From positions 1 through 64,000 of the forward strand of contig CAJYAJ010000001.1 in the NCBI GenBank assembly GCA_913065005.1: a stretch of 64,000 bases of DNA, in the 5' to 3' direction. The notes below the pieces were generated by a model, which had not been told where the DNA came from, did no database searches, and was given only the letters and a program-made list of their open reading frames with translations. Of this stretch, positions 7,413 to 20,606 are shown piece by piece. Every line of letters begins with the position of its first letter. The stretch's first letter is position 1. This DNA comes from an uncultured Verrucomicrobiota bacterium. GTDB taxonomy: Bacteria > Verrucomicrobiota > Kiritimatiellia > Kiritimatiellales > Pontiellaceae. The translations under genes and the position numbers were made by a program.

Positions 7413-9574
7413 CCTTGCCCCCTAGATAAGGTGCCATCATATTCGAAGAGCATGCGATAAAGCTGCGCGAGACGCGGGCCGATGGTTTGTCCGCCAGAAA
7501 CGCCATCTTCGACCAGCATGGCAATAGCATAGCGCGGGAAATCATAGGGGGCGTAGGAGATCATCCACGCATGGACGCGGTCTTCTACTTGGTCGCCGAC
7601 TTTTTTACGGTATTGAGCAGATCCGGTTTTGCCAGCGATGGAGATGCCTTCGACTTGTGCGGTTCGAGCGGTTCCATTGCGATGCATGACGACATCTCGC
7701 ATGCCCTTCCGGATTTGCTCAAGGGATTCGATGTCCACATCAATGCGGCGGATGGCCCATGTGGGATTTTCTTGATAGGGCAGGTCAGGTTGCGTTCTAA
7801 ATTGTTTTACCAATCGAGGGCGATAAAGAGTGCCCCCATTTGCAATAGCAGTTGCCACCATCGCCATCTGCAGGGGACTGGTGAGCAGTTGTCCTTGTCC
7901 GATCGAAAGATTGCAAAGAGCGGTTGGATTGGCGGCGGTTTCGGGCAGATTTCCATAGCGTTGTTCTCGATGCTCTGCTGGAGCTTCAAGGTCAGGAAAG
8001 AGGCCTGCATATTGGCCAATACCAAAGGCTCGAGCGGTTTCATAAATGGGTGCATAGCCCATTTCTTGCGCGAGTTCGTAGAAATAGATGTTGCATGATT
8101 GCATGATTGCTTCTTGCATATTAATGGAGCCGTGGGAGCCGCCTTGAGAATGAATCCAACACCGCATCGGACGCCCGCTCTCATTTCGATAGTCTCTTGC
8201 GCAGGTATGCTTTTCTTGGAAGAGAAGCGCATTTTCTTTAAGTGCACTAAGCGCAGTAATGGGTTTGAATGTACTGCCGGGCGGGTATTGCCCGAAGACG
8301 GCGCGCTGGAAGGTGCGCGCATCGGAGTCGGTGAGAAGTTGTTGCCGATAGAGGGAAGATTCCATGTAGCGATTGGGGTCAAATGATGGGGAGCTTACCA
8401 ATGCGAGAACATCTCCGTTGGTGGCATCAAGTACGACGGCAGCTCCTTTTACGGGGCCGGCATATTCTCCGGTCTGTTTGTTGGCAAGGGCTTCGGTCGC
8501 CATGCGTTGAATTTCTGCATCGAGGGTGAGTTTGAGGTCGCCGCCTGCTTTGGGTGGCGTGGTTTGCAGGGTGTGGTTGTGGAATCCGGCGGCATCAATC
8601 TGAAGGAGCTGATAGCCGTATGTTCCGGTGAGTAGGGGGTTGTATATATGTTCAAGTCCTTTGCGGCCTTTCAAGCCTCTCAAATCATAATGAACGCGTC
8701 CGGCTTGAGAGGGGCTTTTGTCTGTATCTGCTTGAAGCGTATATCCAATGAGATGGGCGGTGTGGGTTTTTTCCGGATAAGTGCGGGCGGGAAGACATAG
8801 AATATCGGTACCGGGGAGTGTTGAACATCGGTCTGCCCATCGTGCGAGGTCGGCTTTGTCTAGGTGTGTCCAGGCGATGAGTGGAAGGGGTCGGCGGGCA
8901 AAAATGTGATCTTTGATTTGTTGATAGCGGACGGCGCGTGGTTTGTTGAGTCGATCAGAAATACGATAGACGAGTTCAAGTGTATTGGCTGCGGTGGATG
9001 TGCGACGTCGAGCAAGCGCTTGAGTTTCAAGAACGATGGCACGTCCTTGCGTGGGCCGACCCAAATCCAGTCCCGCGATTTTTTGCCGACGGAACGAGCC
9101 TCGTTTGGGGGCTGTCCATTTTTCAAATTCGGTTCTCCAGCGCTGCATTTCCTCATCGGTTAAATGAGAATAGACGGTGAGAGGTTGCTCAGGTTGCTGC
9201 TGCATATGGATTTTAATTTGCTCATAAGACAAATTGGGAGGACGTCCAACGCGACTCCATATTTCGTGCACTTGTTCGAGCACATTGGCAACGCCAGAAC
9301 GAGGTGCTCGCAGTTCATGTGTGTAGATGGCAATACAGTAGTTCGGGATGCTATCCGCAAGGACTCGATCTTTTGCATCAAAAATTTTGCCTCGTACAGC
9401 AGGCAAGCGAACGCGCCGGATACTTTGATTTCGAAAGAGGGTTTCAAAGCCATCTTGCTCTCGCACTTGCAGCTGCCAGAGCTCGGTGCCTAAAAGCGTG
9501 AAGCCGCTAAGGATTACGACGAGTAAGGCTCCGATAACGAGCTGACTGGAGTGTTGAGGTTGCCGGACTTTCAT
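7409..9574 (-). CDS. mrdA: Penicillin-binding protein 2 (elongasome transpeptidase)
   Basis: 721 aa from the ATG at 9574; the ORF-track start is a TTG two codons upstream. One N-terminal membrane anchor (LVIGALLVVILSGFTLLG) is followed by a PBP dimerisation/pedestal domain from about residue 50 to 330. The transpeptidase domain then has all three motifs: the nucleophile STFK in YPPGSTFKPI, SCN in MQSCNIYFYELA, and KTG in IAGKTGSAQ. It cross-links new glycan in the periplasm with RodA. The start overlaps the mreD stop (ATGA) and AGGAAGG lies nine bases upstream. Confidence 0.96.
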   Translation of the reverse strand: MKVRQPQHSSQLVIGALLVVILSGFTLLGTELWQLQVREQDGFETLFRNQSIRRVRLPAVRGKIFDAKDRVLADSIPNYCIAIYTHELRAPRSGVANVLEQVHEIWSRVGRPPNLSYEQIKIHMQQQPEQPLTVYSHLTDEEMQRWRTEFEKWTAPKRGSFRRQKIAGLDLGRPTQGRAIVLETQALARRRTSTAANTLELVYRISDRLNKPRAVRYQQIKDHIFARRPLPLIAWTHLDKADLARWADRCSTLPGTDILCLPARTYPEKTHTAHLIGYTLQADTDKSPSQAGRVHYDLRGLKGRKGLEHIYNPLLTGTYGYQLLQIDAAGFHNHTLQTTPPKAGGDLKLTLDAEIQRMATEALANKQTGEYAGPVKGAAVVLDATNGDVLALVSSPSFDPNRYMESSLYRQQLLTDSDARTFQRAVFGQYPPGSTFKPITALSALKENALLFQEKHTCARDYRNESGRPMRCWIHSQGGSHGSINMQEAIMQSCNIYFYELAQEMGYAPIYETARAFGIGQYAGLFPDLEAPAEHREQRYGNLPETAANPTALCNLSIGQGQLLTSPLQMAMVATAIANGGTLYRPRLVKQFRTQPDLPYQENPTWAIRRIDVDIESLEQIRKGMRDVVMHRNGTARTAQVEGISIAGKTGSAQYRKKVGDQVEDRVHAWMISYAPYDFPRYAIAMLVEDGVSGGQTIGPRLAQLYRMLFEYDGTLSRGQG

Positions 9575-10065
9575 GACCAACTTCCTTCCTGTGAAATCCA
9601 GTCACTCTTTTGCAGCAGTTGAGAAAGAATGGGTTGTAGCAAGGCGCCGATGAGGAGCCCGCCGATGAGGGAGCTAAAAATGGAATCGAGCGGGCGCGTA
9701 TTTGTCACCAGATACATTCCGGTGGCTACACTACCGATAATCAGTCCGGCGATGCCTCCGCAGAAAAGTTGGGTGATCACGCCGTTGCCGAAGAGATCAT
9801 GTCGAAACCGAAGGGTGAGATAGGTGATAATGGGGAAGGCAAGAAGAGCGGGGCCATAAGGGCCGGGCTCAAGGCTGTCGTAGATCACGGCGGATGCCAG
9901 TGTAAATTGCCATGCGGATCGGGCGGGAAGGCGAAAGGCTATATGAACCAGTAAGGCGCCTATCAGTGGCGGTTTTAGATTATTAAAAATAGGCCAACCG
10001 GGGAGTGCTTGTTGGAGGAGCACGCTGACGATCAAGAGGAGTGTGATGCGAAGAAAGGTCTTCAT
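9571..10065 (-). CDS. mreD: Rod-shape-determining protein MreD
   Basis: 164 aa, almost entirely hydrophobic with five to six predicted membrane segments, beginning MKTFLRITLLLIVSVLLQQAL. MreD is the poorly conserved inner-membrane partner of MreC in the elongasome. The call depends on size, topology (including FNNLKPPLIGALLVHIAF near the start) and exact position between mreC and mrdA. Both flanking junctions are 4-base ATGA overlaps, so all three proteins are translationally coupled. Confidence 0.88.
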   Translation of the reverse strand: MKTFLRITLLLIVSVLLQQALPGWPIFNNLKPPLIGALLVHIAFRLPARSAWQFTLASAVIYDSLEPGPYGPALLAFPIITYLTLRFRHDLFGNGVITQLFCGGIAGLIIGSVATGMYLVTNTRPLDSIFSSLIGGLLIGALLQPILSQLLQKSDWISQEGSWS

Positions 10066-10898
10066 GGGGTCTCCTCCGCATTGCCTACCACAAAGAGGTA
10101 GTCGAGCAAGCCGCCGGTTGCTCGAGGGACAATTTCAGCATATTGATAAAGTCCGGATTCATCCCGGTGCACTTGTTTGATATATCCAATATGAATGCCT
10201 GGAGGAAAAAAACCTTCGGAACGGGTGGAGCCTGAAGTGGTTACTTCTTCGCCAATTTGGATGACCGAATCTTTATTGATAAATTCCATCCGAACGCGGG
10301 GTTGTCCACTGATGGAATTTCCCATACCGCGTACGACCCCAAAAATCTCTCGACCGGAAATGCGCGCGGCCACTCGAAAAGCAGGGTCGCAGACCAATAA
10401 AACTTCTGCACTGAGCGGATTCACATCTAGGACGCGCCCGACGAGCCCATCAGGGCTCAATACGGCACTATCTGTATGAATTGATTTTTTGCTGTTGGGT
10501 TGAATACGAAGGGTGTTCCACCAGCCACTGATGTTTCGGCTGATGACGGTGGCAGGGGTTAATGCGTAGGGGGTGGCTTGTTGAAACCCAAGTGCTCGCA
10601 GAAGTCGTTGGTTCTCTATTTCAATATCCCGTAACCGGTTGAGCTCTGCTTGCGCTCGAACCAATTCAAGTGAGAGTTGTTGTTCTCGTTCTGCCGCGCC
10701 GCCAAGACCGCGAAGTGCTTTTCCCCATTCGGAGAAGCTCCGTGAAAAACGCGAGCCGATCTCTTCGGCGGGGGCAATGCCGGTTCGAATAGATTGTTTT
10801 CCGATATAGGTTGCTTGAGGCCACACCAAAAGAATGGTGATACCTGCAAAGCCTGCAATCAGCTTCCAACGCTGTCTCTTACTCTTCAAAACATCCAC
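10062..10898 (-). CDS. mreC: Rod-shape-determining protein MreC
   Basis: 278 aa. It has a short cytoplasmic tail, one membrane segment (LIAGFAGITILLVW), a coiled-coil stretch (LELVRAQAELNRLRDIEIENQRLLRALGF, residues about 75-105) and the MreC double beta-barrel with VISRNISGWWNTLRI and DGLVGRV. MreC links cytoplasmic MreB to periplasmic PBP2. The ORF starts with GTG at 10898; an in-frame TTG three codons later has better spacing to AAAGGGG, so the exact start is uncertain. The stop overlaps the mreD ATG. Confidence 0.93.
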   Translation of the reverse strand: MDVLKSKRQRWKLIAGFAGITILLVWPQATYIGKQSIRTGIAPAEEIGSRFSRSFSEWGKALRGLGGAAEREQQLSLELVRAQAELNRLRDIEIENQRLLRALGFQQATPYALTPATVISRNISGWWNTLRIQPNSKKSIHTDSAVLSPDGLVGRVLDVNPLSAEVLLVCDPAFRVAARISGREIFGVVRGMGNSISGQPRVRMEFINKDSVIQIGEEVTTSGSTRSEGFFPPGIHIGYIKQVHRDESGLYQYAEIVPRATGGLLDYLFVVGNAEETP

Positions 10899-10931
10899 CC
10901 CTTTAAAGGGAGGACAAAGCTTATACTCAAC

Positions 10932-12212
<1,281 letters not shown>

Positions 12213-12258
12213 GGCGATATTCGGTTCCTCCTCTTTTCCGAATATCGCCTTTTTTTTT
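12213..12258 (+). terminator. Strong rho-independent terminator with CCUCCU loop
   Basis: A perfect 12-bp stem, GGCGATATTCGG / CCGAATATCGCC, encloses a 13-base loop TTCCTCCTCTTTT and is followed by nine T. It is oriented for plus-strand transcription, yet no plus-strand gene lies upstream in the intergenic region: the previous gene, mreB, is on the minus strand. The loop contains CCUCCU, complementary to Shine-Dalgarno sequences. Confidence 0.85.
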
Positions 12259-12307
12259 CAAGGAAGCTGCGCTAGTAAGGAATGGAGCCGTTTTTTGAAC
12301 GTTATCT

Positions 12308-13021
12308 ATGAGTAAAACAATTATTTATGGATCAGGAGGCGTCGGAGCGGAACTAGCCCGACGGACCGTAGCAGCTGGTGGGGATGTTCATCTAGCTGGT
12401 AGAAATGAAGAGGCGTTGGTGGCTTTATCTGCTGAACTGGCATGTTCCTTTACGGCAGGGGATGTTTGTAATCCCGCATTCTTTCGTGAGGTGGCTGCGC
12501 AGGCAGGAGATGAGGTGAGTGCAGTTGCGTATGCGGTTGGCACGATCAATTTAAAGGGTCTGGGGCGATTAACGCCGGAAGATTTTCTGCAAGATTATCA
12601 GGTGAATGTGGTCGGTGCTGCGTTGGCTGTTCAAGCATCGATTGGCACGCTGAAGAAAAATAAAGGTTCGATTCTTTTCTTTTCGAGTGTTGCCGCTCAA
12701 CTGGGGTTGCCGATGCATGCATCAATCGGGGCGGCGAAAGGGGCGATTAATGGACTAACGGTTTCGTTGGCTGCGGAGTTGTCTCCGGCGGTGCGTGTGA
12801 ATGCAATTGCACCATCGTTGTGCGAAACGCCTTTGGGAAGCAAAGTATTACTGAATGATAAGATGAAAGAGGGGTTGGCTTCCATGCATGCACTGAAGCG
12901 TTTGGGGCAGGCTGAAGATGTCGCCTCCTTGGCCCAGTTTGTACTATCCAGTGAAGCCAGTTGGATGACCGGTCAGGTCATCGGAATGGATGGAGGGCGA
13001 GGATCGGTTGCGTCCTCGTAG
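12308..13021 (+). CDS. Short-chain dehydrogenase/reductase family protein lacking the catalytic Tyr
   Basis: 237 aa with a Rossmann fold. The N-terminal cofactor motif is IIYGSGGVGAELARR, with LAGRNEE after beta-2 suggesting NADP(H). The active-site region reads FFSSVAAQLGLPMHASIGAAK, so the serine and lysine are present. Where SDRs have Tyr (YxxxK) this protein has Ile (IGAAK). The C-terminal GQVIGMDGGRG is typical of SDRs. The FabG-like fold is certain; catalytic chemistry is not. UbiD starts about 60 bases downstream on the same strand and could be co-transcribed. A quinone or fatty-acid reductase role cannot be decided. Confidence 0.82.
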   Translation: MSKTIIYGSGGVGAELARRTVAAGGDVHLAGRNEEALVALSAELACSFTAGDVCNPAFFREVAAQAGDEVSAVAYAVGTINLKGLGRLTPEDFLQDYQVNVVGAALAVQASIGTLKKNKGSILFFSSVAAQLGLPMHASIGAAKGAINGLTVSLAAELSPAVRVNAIAPSLCETPLGSKVLLNDKMKEGLASMHALKRLGQAEDVASLAQFVLSSEASWMTGQVIGMDGGRGSVASS

Positions 13022-13080
13022 TTGTTTTTTTTCATTTTTCCCTCATACTTTCAACCTTTAGATAAACGATGGGATGGAGC

Positions 13081-14889
13081 ATGAAACTGAAATCGACGGC
13101 CGATGTAGTCGCCTATTTAGAAGCGCATGGTGAGCTTCTTCGTATTCAGGATGAAGTCGATCCTTATTTAGAGATGGCAGAAATTCAGCGGCGGGTTTAT
13201 CGCGAAACGGGACCGGCGATTCTCTTTGAGAAGGTGAAGGAGTGCACGTTTCCGTGTGTATCGAATTTATATGGAACGCCCGAGCGAGCTAAACTGCTCT
13301 TCAAAAAGACCTATGGTGCGGTCCAGGCGGTGGTCGGTGCAAAAGCCGATCCGATGGGGTTGTTAAAACATCCTCTTGGCGCGTTGCAGGCAGCCTTTAC
13401 GGCGGCGAATGGCCTGCCGATCCGAGTTCCAAATCGAGTCGCACCGGTCATGCAAGCGCAGTGTAAGATTAGCGATTTGCCTCCTATCGTGAGTTGGCCG
13501 ATGGATGGGGGACCATTCGTGACGTTGCCGCAGGTCTATTCGGAGCATCCTGATCATCAAGGGAATCCACTCAAAAGTAATTTAGGGATGTATCGGGTTC
13601 AACTTGCTGGAAATACATATGAGACGGATCGTGAAATTGGGATTCATTATCAGATTCATCGCGGGATTGGGGTTCATCAAAAGCTACATCAGGCACAGGA
13701 CAAACCGTTCCGAGTGGCGGTCTTTGTCGGCGGGGCTCCTTCGATGGCGTTCTCGGCAGTGATGCCTCTGCCGGAAGGATTGCCGGAAGTGGCGTTTTCG
13801 GGATTGATGGCCGGGCGGAATTTTCGCTACACGCGGTATAAGGATTGGACGCTCGCGGCCGATGCTGATTTTGCTCTCATTGGAACCTTGCAACCGAAGC
13901 CAAAACCGGAAGGACCGTTTGGAGATCATCTAGGGTATTACAGTTTGGTGCATGATTTTCCCTGCCTAGAGATAGAAACCGTATTTCACCGAAAAGACGC
14001 TATTTGGCCGTTCACGGTGGTCGGTCGTCCTCCGCAAGAGGATACAACGTTTGGGGAGGTGATTCATGATCTGACCGGTGCGGTCATTCCTACGGAAATT
14101 CCTGGTCTCAAGGCGGTGAATGCGGTTGATGCGGCTGGAGTTCATCCCCTCCTGCTTGCGGTGGGAGAGGAGCGTTATACGCCTTTTGCGAAAACCGATC
14201 GTCCGTCAGAGTTGTTAACGCTGTCGAATGCCATCTTAGGAAAGGGGCAGCTTTCCTTGGCCAAATATTTGCTGATTGCAGATGCGGCTGATCAACCGGA
14301 TATTCATGATATTCCCCAATTCTTTCGTCATTTGTTAGAGCGCGTAGATTGGCGGAGAGATCTTCATTTTCAAACCGAGACCACGATTGATACGTTGGAC
14401 TACTCGAGTGCGGAGCTGAATGTGGGTTCAAAAGTGGTGTGGGCTTGTACGGGTGAGCCGCGGCGGACGTTGGCGAAAACGCCACCGACCTTGGATAGCG
14501 AAACCGTTTGTGCCGTTGTCGATGCGGGTATTCTGGCGGTGAAGTTAGATCCAAGTGAAGAGTATATGAAGGCTCCACAAGAGTTAGAGGCGCTGATTTC
14601 AAACCTTGAAGGGCAGGTGGATGTGGACGCATTTCCACTGATTATTGCCTGTGATGATCCCGAATTTTTAGCAGCCGATTTTAACAATTTTTTGTGGGCC
14701 ACGTTCACGCGCTCAAACCCTTCGCACGATATCTATGGGATAGGAGCTAAAACGGAATTTAAGCATTGGGGTTGCTCGGGCTCATTGGTGATCGACGCGC
14801 GCTTTAAACCCCATAACGCGCCGCCGTTATTGGAAGATCGTGAGATAACGGCTCGCGTGGATCAGCGGATGGAAGAGCAAAAAAAATAG
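13081..14889 (+). CDS. ubiD: UbiD family (prenylated-FMN) decarboxylase
   Basis: 602 aa from the second in-frame ATG (13081); an ATG at 13069 is also possible. UbiD enzymes use prenylated FMN to decarboxylate aromatic acids, classically the polyprenyl-hydroxybenzoate step of ubiquinone synthesis or its counterpart in the futalosine menaquinone route. Visible family segments are DREIGIHYQIHRGIGVHQ (prFMN/metal region), EGPFGDHLGYYS with the catalytic glutamate, TVVGRPPQEDTTFGE and VVDAGILAVKLDPSEEYMK. No ubiX, the flavin prenyltransferase it needs, is in the window. The b558-type SDH nearby suggests menaquinone, but the substrate is inferred. The stop codon forms part of the mdh terminator hairpin. 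Confidence 0.88.
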   Translation: MKLKSTADVVAYLEAHGELLRIQDEVDPYLEMAEIQRRVYRETGPAILFEKVKECTFPCVSNLYGTPERAKLLFKKTYGAVQAVVGAKADPMGLLKHPLGALQAAFTAANGLPIRVPNRVAPVMQAQCKISDLPPIVSWPMDGGPFVTLPQVYSEHPDHQGNPLKSNLGMYRVQLAGNTYETDREIGIHYQIHRGIGVHQKLHQAQDKPFRVAVFVGGAPSMAFSAVMPLPEGLPEVAFSGLMAGRNFRYTRYKDWTLAADADFALIGTLQPKPKPEGPFGDHLGYYSLVHDFPCLEIETVFHRKDAIWPFTVVGRPPQEDTTFGEVIHDLTGAVIPTEIPGLKAVNAVDAAGVHPLLLAVGEERYTPFAKTDRPSELLTLSNAILGKGQLSLAKYLLIADAADQPDIHDIPQFFRHLLERVDWRRDLHFQTETTIDTLDYSSAELNVGSKVVWACTGEPRRTLAKTPPTLDSETVCAVVDAGILAVKLDPSEEYMKAPQELEALISNLEGQVDVDAFPLIIACDDPEFLAADFNNFLWATFTRSNPSHDIYGIGAKTEFKHWGCSGSLVIDARFKPHNAPPLLEDREITARVDQRMEEQKK

Positions 14890-14910
14890 GCGCACGGAGT
14901 TGTGCGCCTA
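14881..14910 (-). terminator. Rho-independent terminator of mdh, overlapping the ubiD stop
   Basis: The 9-bp stem TAGGCGCAC / GTGCGCCTA with a six-base loop is followed on the minus strand by six T (the A-run at 14881-14886). It lies just beyond the mdh stop at 14934. The TAG of ubiD is the first three bases of the stem, so the convergent genes share this element. Confidence 0.85.
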
Positions 14911-14933
14911 CGGAGTTCAATGGGGGTTGGCTT

Positions 14934-16739
<1,806 letters not shown>

Positions 16740-16752
16740 CTCGAGGCAGATC

Positions 16753-18669
16753 ATGGTAGAATTAAATGCAAACATTCCTGAAGGACCGATGGCTGAAAAG
16801 TGGACGCGGCATAAGTTTGGCGTCAAACTCGTAAACCCTTCCAATAAGCGGAAATACAAAGTGTTGGTGGTGGGTACGGGATTAGCAGGCGCTTCGGCGG
16901 CGGCCACGATGGCGGAGTTGGGATATCAAGTAGAGAGCTTTACGTATTCCGATACACCGCGTCGCGCACACTCAATCGCAGCACAGGGGGGAATCAATGC
17001 GGCGAAGAATTATCCTAATGATGGCGATTCAACTCACCGGCTTTTTTACGACACCGTCAAGGGGGGCGACTATCGTTCACGCGAGGCCAATGTGCATCGC
17101 TTGGCGGAAGTCAGTAATCAAATTATCGATCATTGCGTGGCACAAGGGATTCCATTTGCGCGGGAGTATGGGGGCAATCTTGCCAATCGTTCGTTTGGAG
17201 GTGCGCAGGTGTCGCGAACGTTTTATGCGCGCGGTCAAACCGGACAGCAGTTGCTCTTAGGGGCCTATGGTGCGTTGCAAAAAGAGATCTCCAAAGGATC
17301 GGTTAAGATGCACACTCGTTGCGAATTGATCGACGTTGTGACGATCGACGGGCGTGCTCGCGGCATCATCACGCGGAATTTAGTATCGGGAGAGATTGAG
17401 CGCCATGTCGGCGATGCAGTGGTGTTGGCGACTGGTGGATATGGAAATGTTTTTTATCTCTCTACCAACGCAATGAATTGCAACGCGAGTGCGGCATGGC
17501 GAGCCTGTAAAAAAGGGGCACTGTTTGCGAATCCTTGTTTTACGCAAATTCATCCCACTTGCATTCCCGTGCATGGGGACTATCAGTCGAAGCTGACGCT
17601 GATGTCGGAAAGTCTTCGCAATGATGGTCGAATTTGGGTGCCGAAGAAGAAAAGCGATTCTCGACCCGCTTCCGAAATTCCGGAGGATGAGCGCGATTAT
17701 TATTTGGAGCGCAAGTATCCCAGTTTTGGAAATCTGGTGCCGCGCGATTTGGCATCGCGGAATGCGAAAGAGATCTGTGATGCAGGATACGGAGTTGGAC
17801 CAACGGGTGATGCGGTTTATCTCGATTTTTCTGAAGCCATTGGTCGGTTAGGTCGCGATGCAATTGAGGCGCGTTATGGCAATTTATTCGAGATGTATAA
17901 TCGAATCACTGATGATAATCCATATGAGACACCGATGATGATCTATCCGGCCGTGCATTACACCATGGGAGGATTGTGGGTGGATTATAATTTGATGACA
18001 ACAGTGCCTGGCTTGTATGCCATCGGAGAGGCAAACTTTTCGGATCATGGAGCAAACCGGTTGGGTGCTTCGGCATTGATGCAGGGATTGGCAGACGGGT
18101 ATTTTGTTTTACCCAACACAGTCAATAATTACCTCGCAGATTTAGAGCGTGATTCGGTGGATGTTTCGCATCCGGCTTTTGTTAAAGCGGAGCAAACGGC
18201 GTCGGCAAAACTAGATAAATTGTTGGCCATTAAAGGGACACGCACGGTGGATGATTTTCATCGAGAGCTTGGGTTGCTGATGTGGAATGAGTGCGGGATG
18301 GCGCGCAGTGAGGCGGGATTGAAGAAGGCGCTTGAGGAGTTGCCAAAACTTCGCGATGCGTTCTGGAGCGATGTCAATGTGCCGGGCTCGGGCGATGATT
18401 TGAATCAAGCGCTTGAAAAAGCGAATCGAGTGGCAGACTTTTTGGAATTTGCTGAATTTATGCTACGGGATGCGTTAGATCGCGCGGAGTCATGTGGCGG
18501 TCATTTCCGATTAGAAAGTCAGACCGAGGAAGGGGAGGCGCTTCGCGATGACGAAGCTTTTGCCTATGTGTCGGCGTGGGAATTTAAAGGGGTTGGTGAG
18601 GAGCCGGTTTTGCATAAGGAACCGCTCGTGTTTGAAGAGGTACCATTAAGTCAGAGGTCGTATAAATAA
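16753..18669 (+). CDS. sdhA: Succinate dehydrogenase flavoprotein subunit
   Basis: 638 aa. The FAD-binding motif [17 protein letters not shown] is near residue 37 and the covalent-FAD histidine is in [15 protein letters not shown]. Further landmarks are [27 protein letters not shown], and [22 protein letters not shown] of the capping/C-terminal region. It oxidises succinate to fumarate on the inner face of the membrane. The length and the [17 protein letters not shown] segment match the b558-type enzymes that pair with a single SdhC. sdhB begins within its stop (TAATG). Confidence 0.96.
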   Translation: MVELNANIPEGPMAEKWTRHKFGVKLVNPSNKRKYKVLVVGTGLAGASAAATMAELGYQVESFTYSDTPRRAHSIAAQGGINAAKNYPNDGDSTHRLFYDTVKGGDYRSREANVHRLAEVSNQIIDHCVAQGIPFAREYGGNLANRSFGGAQVSRTFYARGQTGQQLLLGAYGALQKEISKGSVKMHTRCELIDVVTIDGRARGIITRNLVSGEIERHVGDAVVLATGGYGNVFYLSTNAMNCNASAAWRACKKGALFANPCFTQIHPTCIPVHGDYQSKLTLMSESLRNDGRIWVPKKKSDSRPASEIPEDERDYYLERKYPSFGNLVPRDLASRNAKEICDAGYGVGPTGDAVYLDFSEAIGRLGRDAIEARYGNLFEMYNRITDDNPYETPMMIYPAVHYTMGGLWVDYNLMTTVPGLYAIGEANFSDHGANRLGASALMQGLADGYFVLPNTVNNYLADLERDSVDVSHPAFVKAEQTASAKLDKLLAIKGTRTVDDFHRELGLLMWNECGMARSEAGLKKALEELPKLRDAFWSDVNVPGSGDDLNQALEKANRVADFLEFAEFMLRDALDRAESCGGHFRLESQTEEGEALRDDEAFAYVSAWEFKGVGEEPVLHKEPLVFEEVPLSQRSYK

Positions 18670-19430
18670 TGGCAGAGAAAAAGATCAATCTAACGTTGAA
18701 TGTGTGGCGCCAGCAGGCGGGTCAAGAAGGGGCTTTCGAGACCTATCAGGCGGAGAATATCGATACGAATGCTTCGTTTCTTGAAATGCTGGATGTAGTG
18801 AACGAGAACCTGACCTGTGCCGGAAAAGAGCCGATTGCCTTTGAGCATGACTGTCGGGAAGGGATTTGCGGGTCTTGCGGAGCACTGGTTGCGGGCAAGA
18901 CGCATGGATCGCATGATCGTTCCACGCTGTGTCAGTTGCACATGCGTAGTTTTGAAGATGGTGATGAGTTAACGATTGAGCCGTTTAGAGCCGATGCATT
19001 TCCGGTGATCAAAGATTTAATTGTTGATCGGAGTGCATTAGACCAAATCGTTTCCTCGGGTGGCTATGTATCGGTTAAAACCGGTAGCGCTCCGGAAGCA
19101 TCTACGATTCCGATCGAGAAGAATTTTGCGGATGCGGCAATGGATGCAGCGGCGTGTATTGGATGCGGAGCGTGTGTGGCAGCCTGTCCAAATGGATCAG
19201 CGATGCTCTTCACTTCTGCAAAAGTTTCTCAGTTTGCGTTGTTGCCGCAGGGTGCGCCCGAGCGAGCATCGCGGGTGAAAGAGATGGTGGAAACAATGGA
19301 CCGACTCGGCTTTGGAAACTGTTCGAACGAATATGAGTGCGCCGTAGCTTGCCCTAAAGGGATTGATGTGAAACATATAGCACGACTCAATCGTGAGTTC
19401 ATTGCATCTCGAACCCGAAAGAAAAAATGA
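18669..19430 (+). CDS. sdhB: Succinate dehydrogenase iron-sulfur subunit
   Basis: 253 aa. It has three clusters. The [2Fe-2S] site is in [15 protein letters not shown] plus a later Cys. The [4Fe-4S] and [3Fe-4S] sites lie in [18 protein letters not shown] and in [15 protein letters not shown]. It passes electrons from SdhA flavin to the haem/quinone site in SdhC. Start and stop junctions with sdhA and sucC overlap, so the operon is tightly coupled. Confidence 0.96.
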   Translation: MAEKKINLTLNVWRQQAGQEGAFETYQAENIDTNASFLEMLDVVNENLTCAGKEPIAFEHDCREGICGSCGALVAGKTHGSHDRSTLCQLHMRSFEDGDELTIEPFRADAFPVIKDLIVDRSALDQIVSSGGYVSVKTGSAPEASTIPIEKNFADAAMDAAACIGCGACVAACPNGSAMLFTSAKVSQFALLPQGAPERASRVKEMVETMDRLGFGNCSNEYECAVACPKGIDVKHIARLNREFIASRTRKKK

Positions 19431-20605
19431 AGATACACGAATTTCAAGCCAAAGAGCTTTTGAAGAGATATGCCATCCCCATTCAGGATGGCATTACCAT
19501 TGATAACCTCGCTCAGGCAGAAGCAGCTCTTGATCAAGTACAGGCGGATTTCGGTGCGGAGCAGTTTGTGATTAAAGCCCAGATCCATGCGGGCGGGCGA
19601 GGCAAGGGCGGTGGCGTGAAGTTCTGTTCAGATCGTGCGACGGCTCTCGAAAAGATCAATGATATTTTCGGTATGACCTTGATCACGCATCAGACCGGCC
19701 CAGAAGGGCGGTTGGTCAAGAAGGTGATGGTCGCCGAAGCGTTGGATATCGCGCAGGAATTTTATGTGGCCATCACGCTCGACCGATCATCTGGAAAAGA
19801 TGTTTTTATGGTATCATCTGAAGGCGGTATGGAGATCGAAGAGGTTGCGAAAACCGCCCCAGAGAAAATTGTTCGTGAAGCGGTCACACCGGGGCTTGGA
19901 TTGCTCGGCTTTCAAGGTCGTCGACTCGCAAAAGCGTTGGAATTGGAAGGCAAGCCGGCACGACAAGCCGCTGCGATGTTCCAGAAGCTCTATACGCTCT
20001 ACCGTGAAATGGATGCTTCGATTGTGGAGATCAATCCGTTGGTCGTGACGGAACAGGGCGCGTTGGTTGCCTTGGATGCCAAGATGAATTTTGATGGCAA
20101 TGCGCTCTACATGCACTCCGATGTGGTTGAGATGCGTGATTTAGATGAAGAAGATCCGGCGGAAGTTGAAGCGGATAAATACAACCTCAACTACATCAAG
20201 TTAGATGGCGAAGTGGGCTGCATGGTCAACGGAGCGGGGTTGGCGATGGCGACAATGGATATCATCAAGCAGGTCGGTGGTTCGCCGGCCAACTTCTTGG
20301 ATGTCGGTGGCGGCGCCAACGTAGAGACCGTGAAGAACGGGTTTCGGATTATTTTAGCCGATGAGAATGTAAAAGCAGTTTTGATTAATATCTTCGGGGG
20401 AATCGTTCGATGTGATCGGATCGCGAATGGCATCATTGAAGCGGTTAAGGAGCTCGATTTGAATGTGCCAGTTGTGGTGCGTTTGGCAGGGACAAACGCG
20501 GAAGTGGCGAAAGAGCTGCTCTCCAACTCCGGAGTTTCGATCATTTCGGCAGATCATTTTGAGGATGCGGCGCATAAAGTAGTTGCGGCCGCTAAGGGGG
20601 CGTAA
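19427..20605 (+). CDS. sucC: Succinyl-CoA synthetase beta subunit (ADP-forming)
   Basis: 392 aa with an N-terminal ATP-grasp domain ([39 protein letters not shown]) and a C-terminal CoA-ligase domain ([28 protein letters not shown]). It makes succinate, CoA and ATP from succinyl-CoA. The ATG overlaps the sdhB stop (ATGA), and sucD starts one base after its stop. Confidence 0.96.
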   Translation: MKIHEFQAKELLKRYAIPIQDGITIDNLAQAEAALDQVQADFGAEQFVIKAQIHAGGRGKGGGVKFCSDRATALEKINDIFGMTLITHQTGPEGRLVKKVMVAEALDIAQEFYVAITLDRSSGKDVFMVSSEGGMEIEEVAKTAPEKIVREAVTPGLGLLGFQGRRLAKALELEGKPARQAAAMFQKLYTLYREMDASIVEINPLVVTEQGALVALDAKMNFDGNALYMHSDVVEMRDLDEEDPAEVEADKYNLNYIKLDGEVGCMVNGAGLAMATMDIIKQVGGSPANFLDVGGGANVETVKNGFRIILADENVKAVLINIFGGIVRCDRIANGIIEAVKELDLNVPVVVRLAGTNAEVAKELLSNSGVSIISADHFEDAAHKVVAAAKGA

Positions 20606-20606
20606 C

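Noticed and set aside
7487-8098. 203-aa plus-strand ORF opposite mrdA
   Set aside because: Antisense to the PBP2 transpeptidase domain, which carries all catalytic motifs on the other strand.
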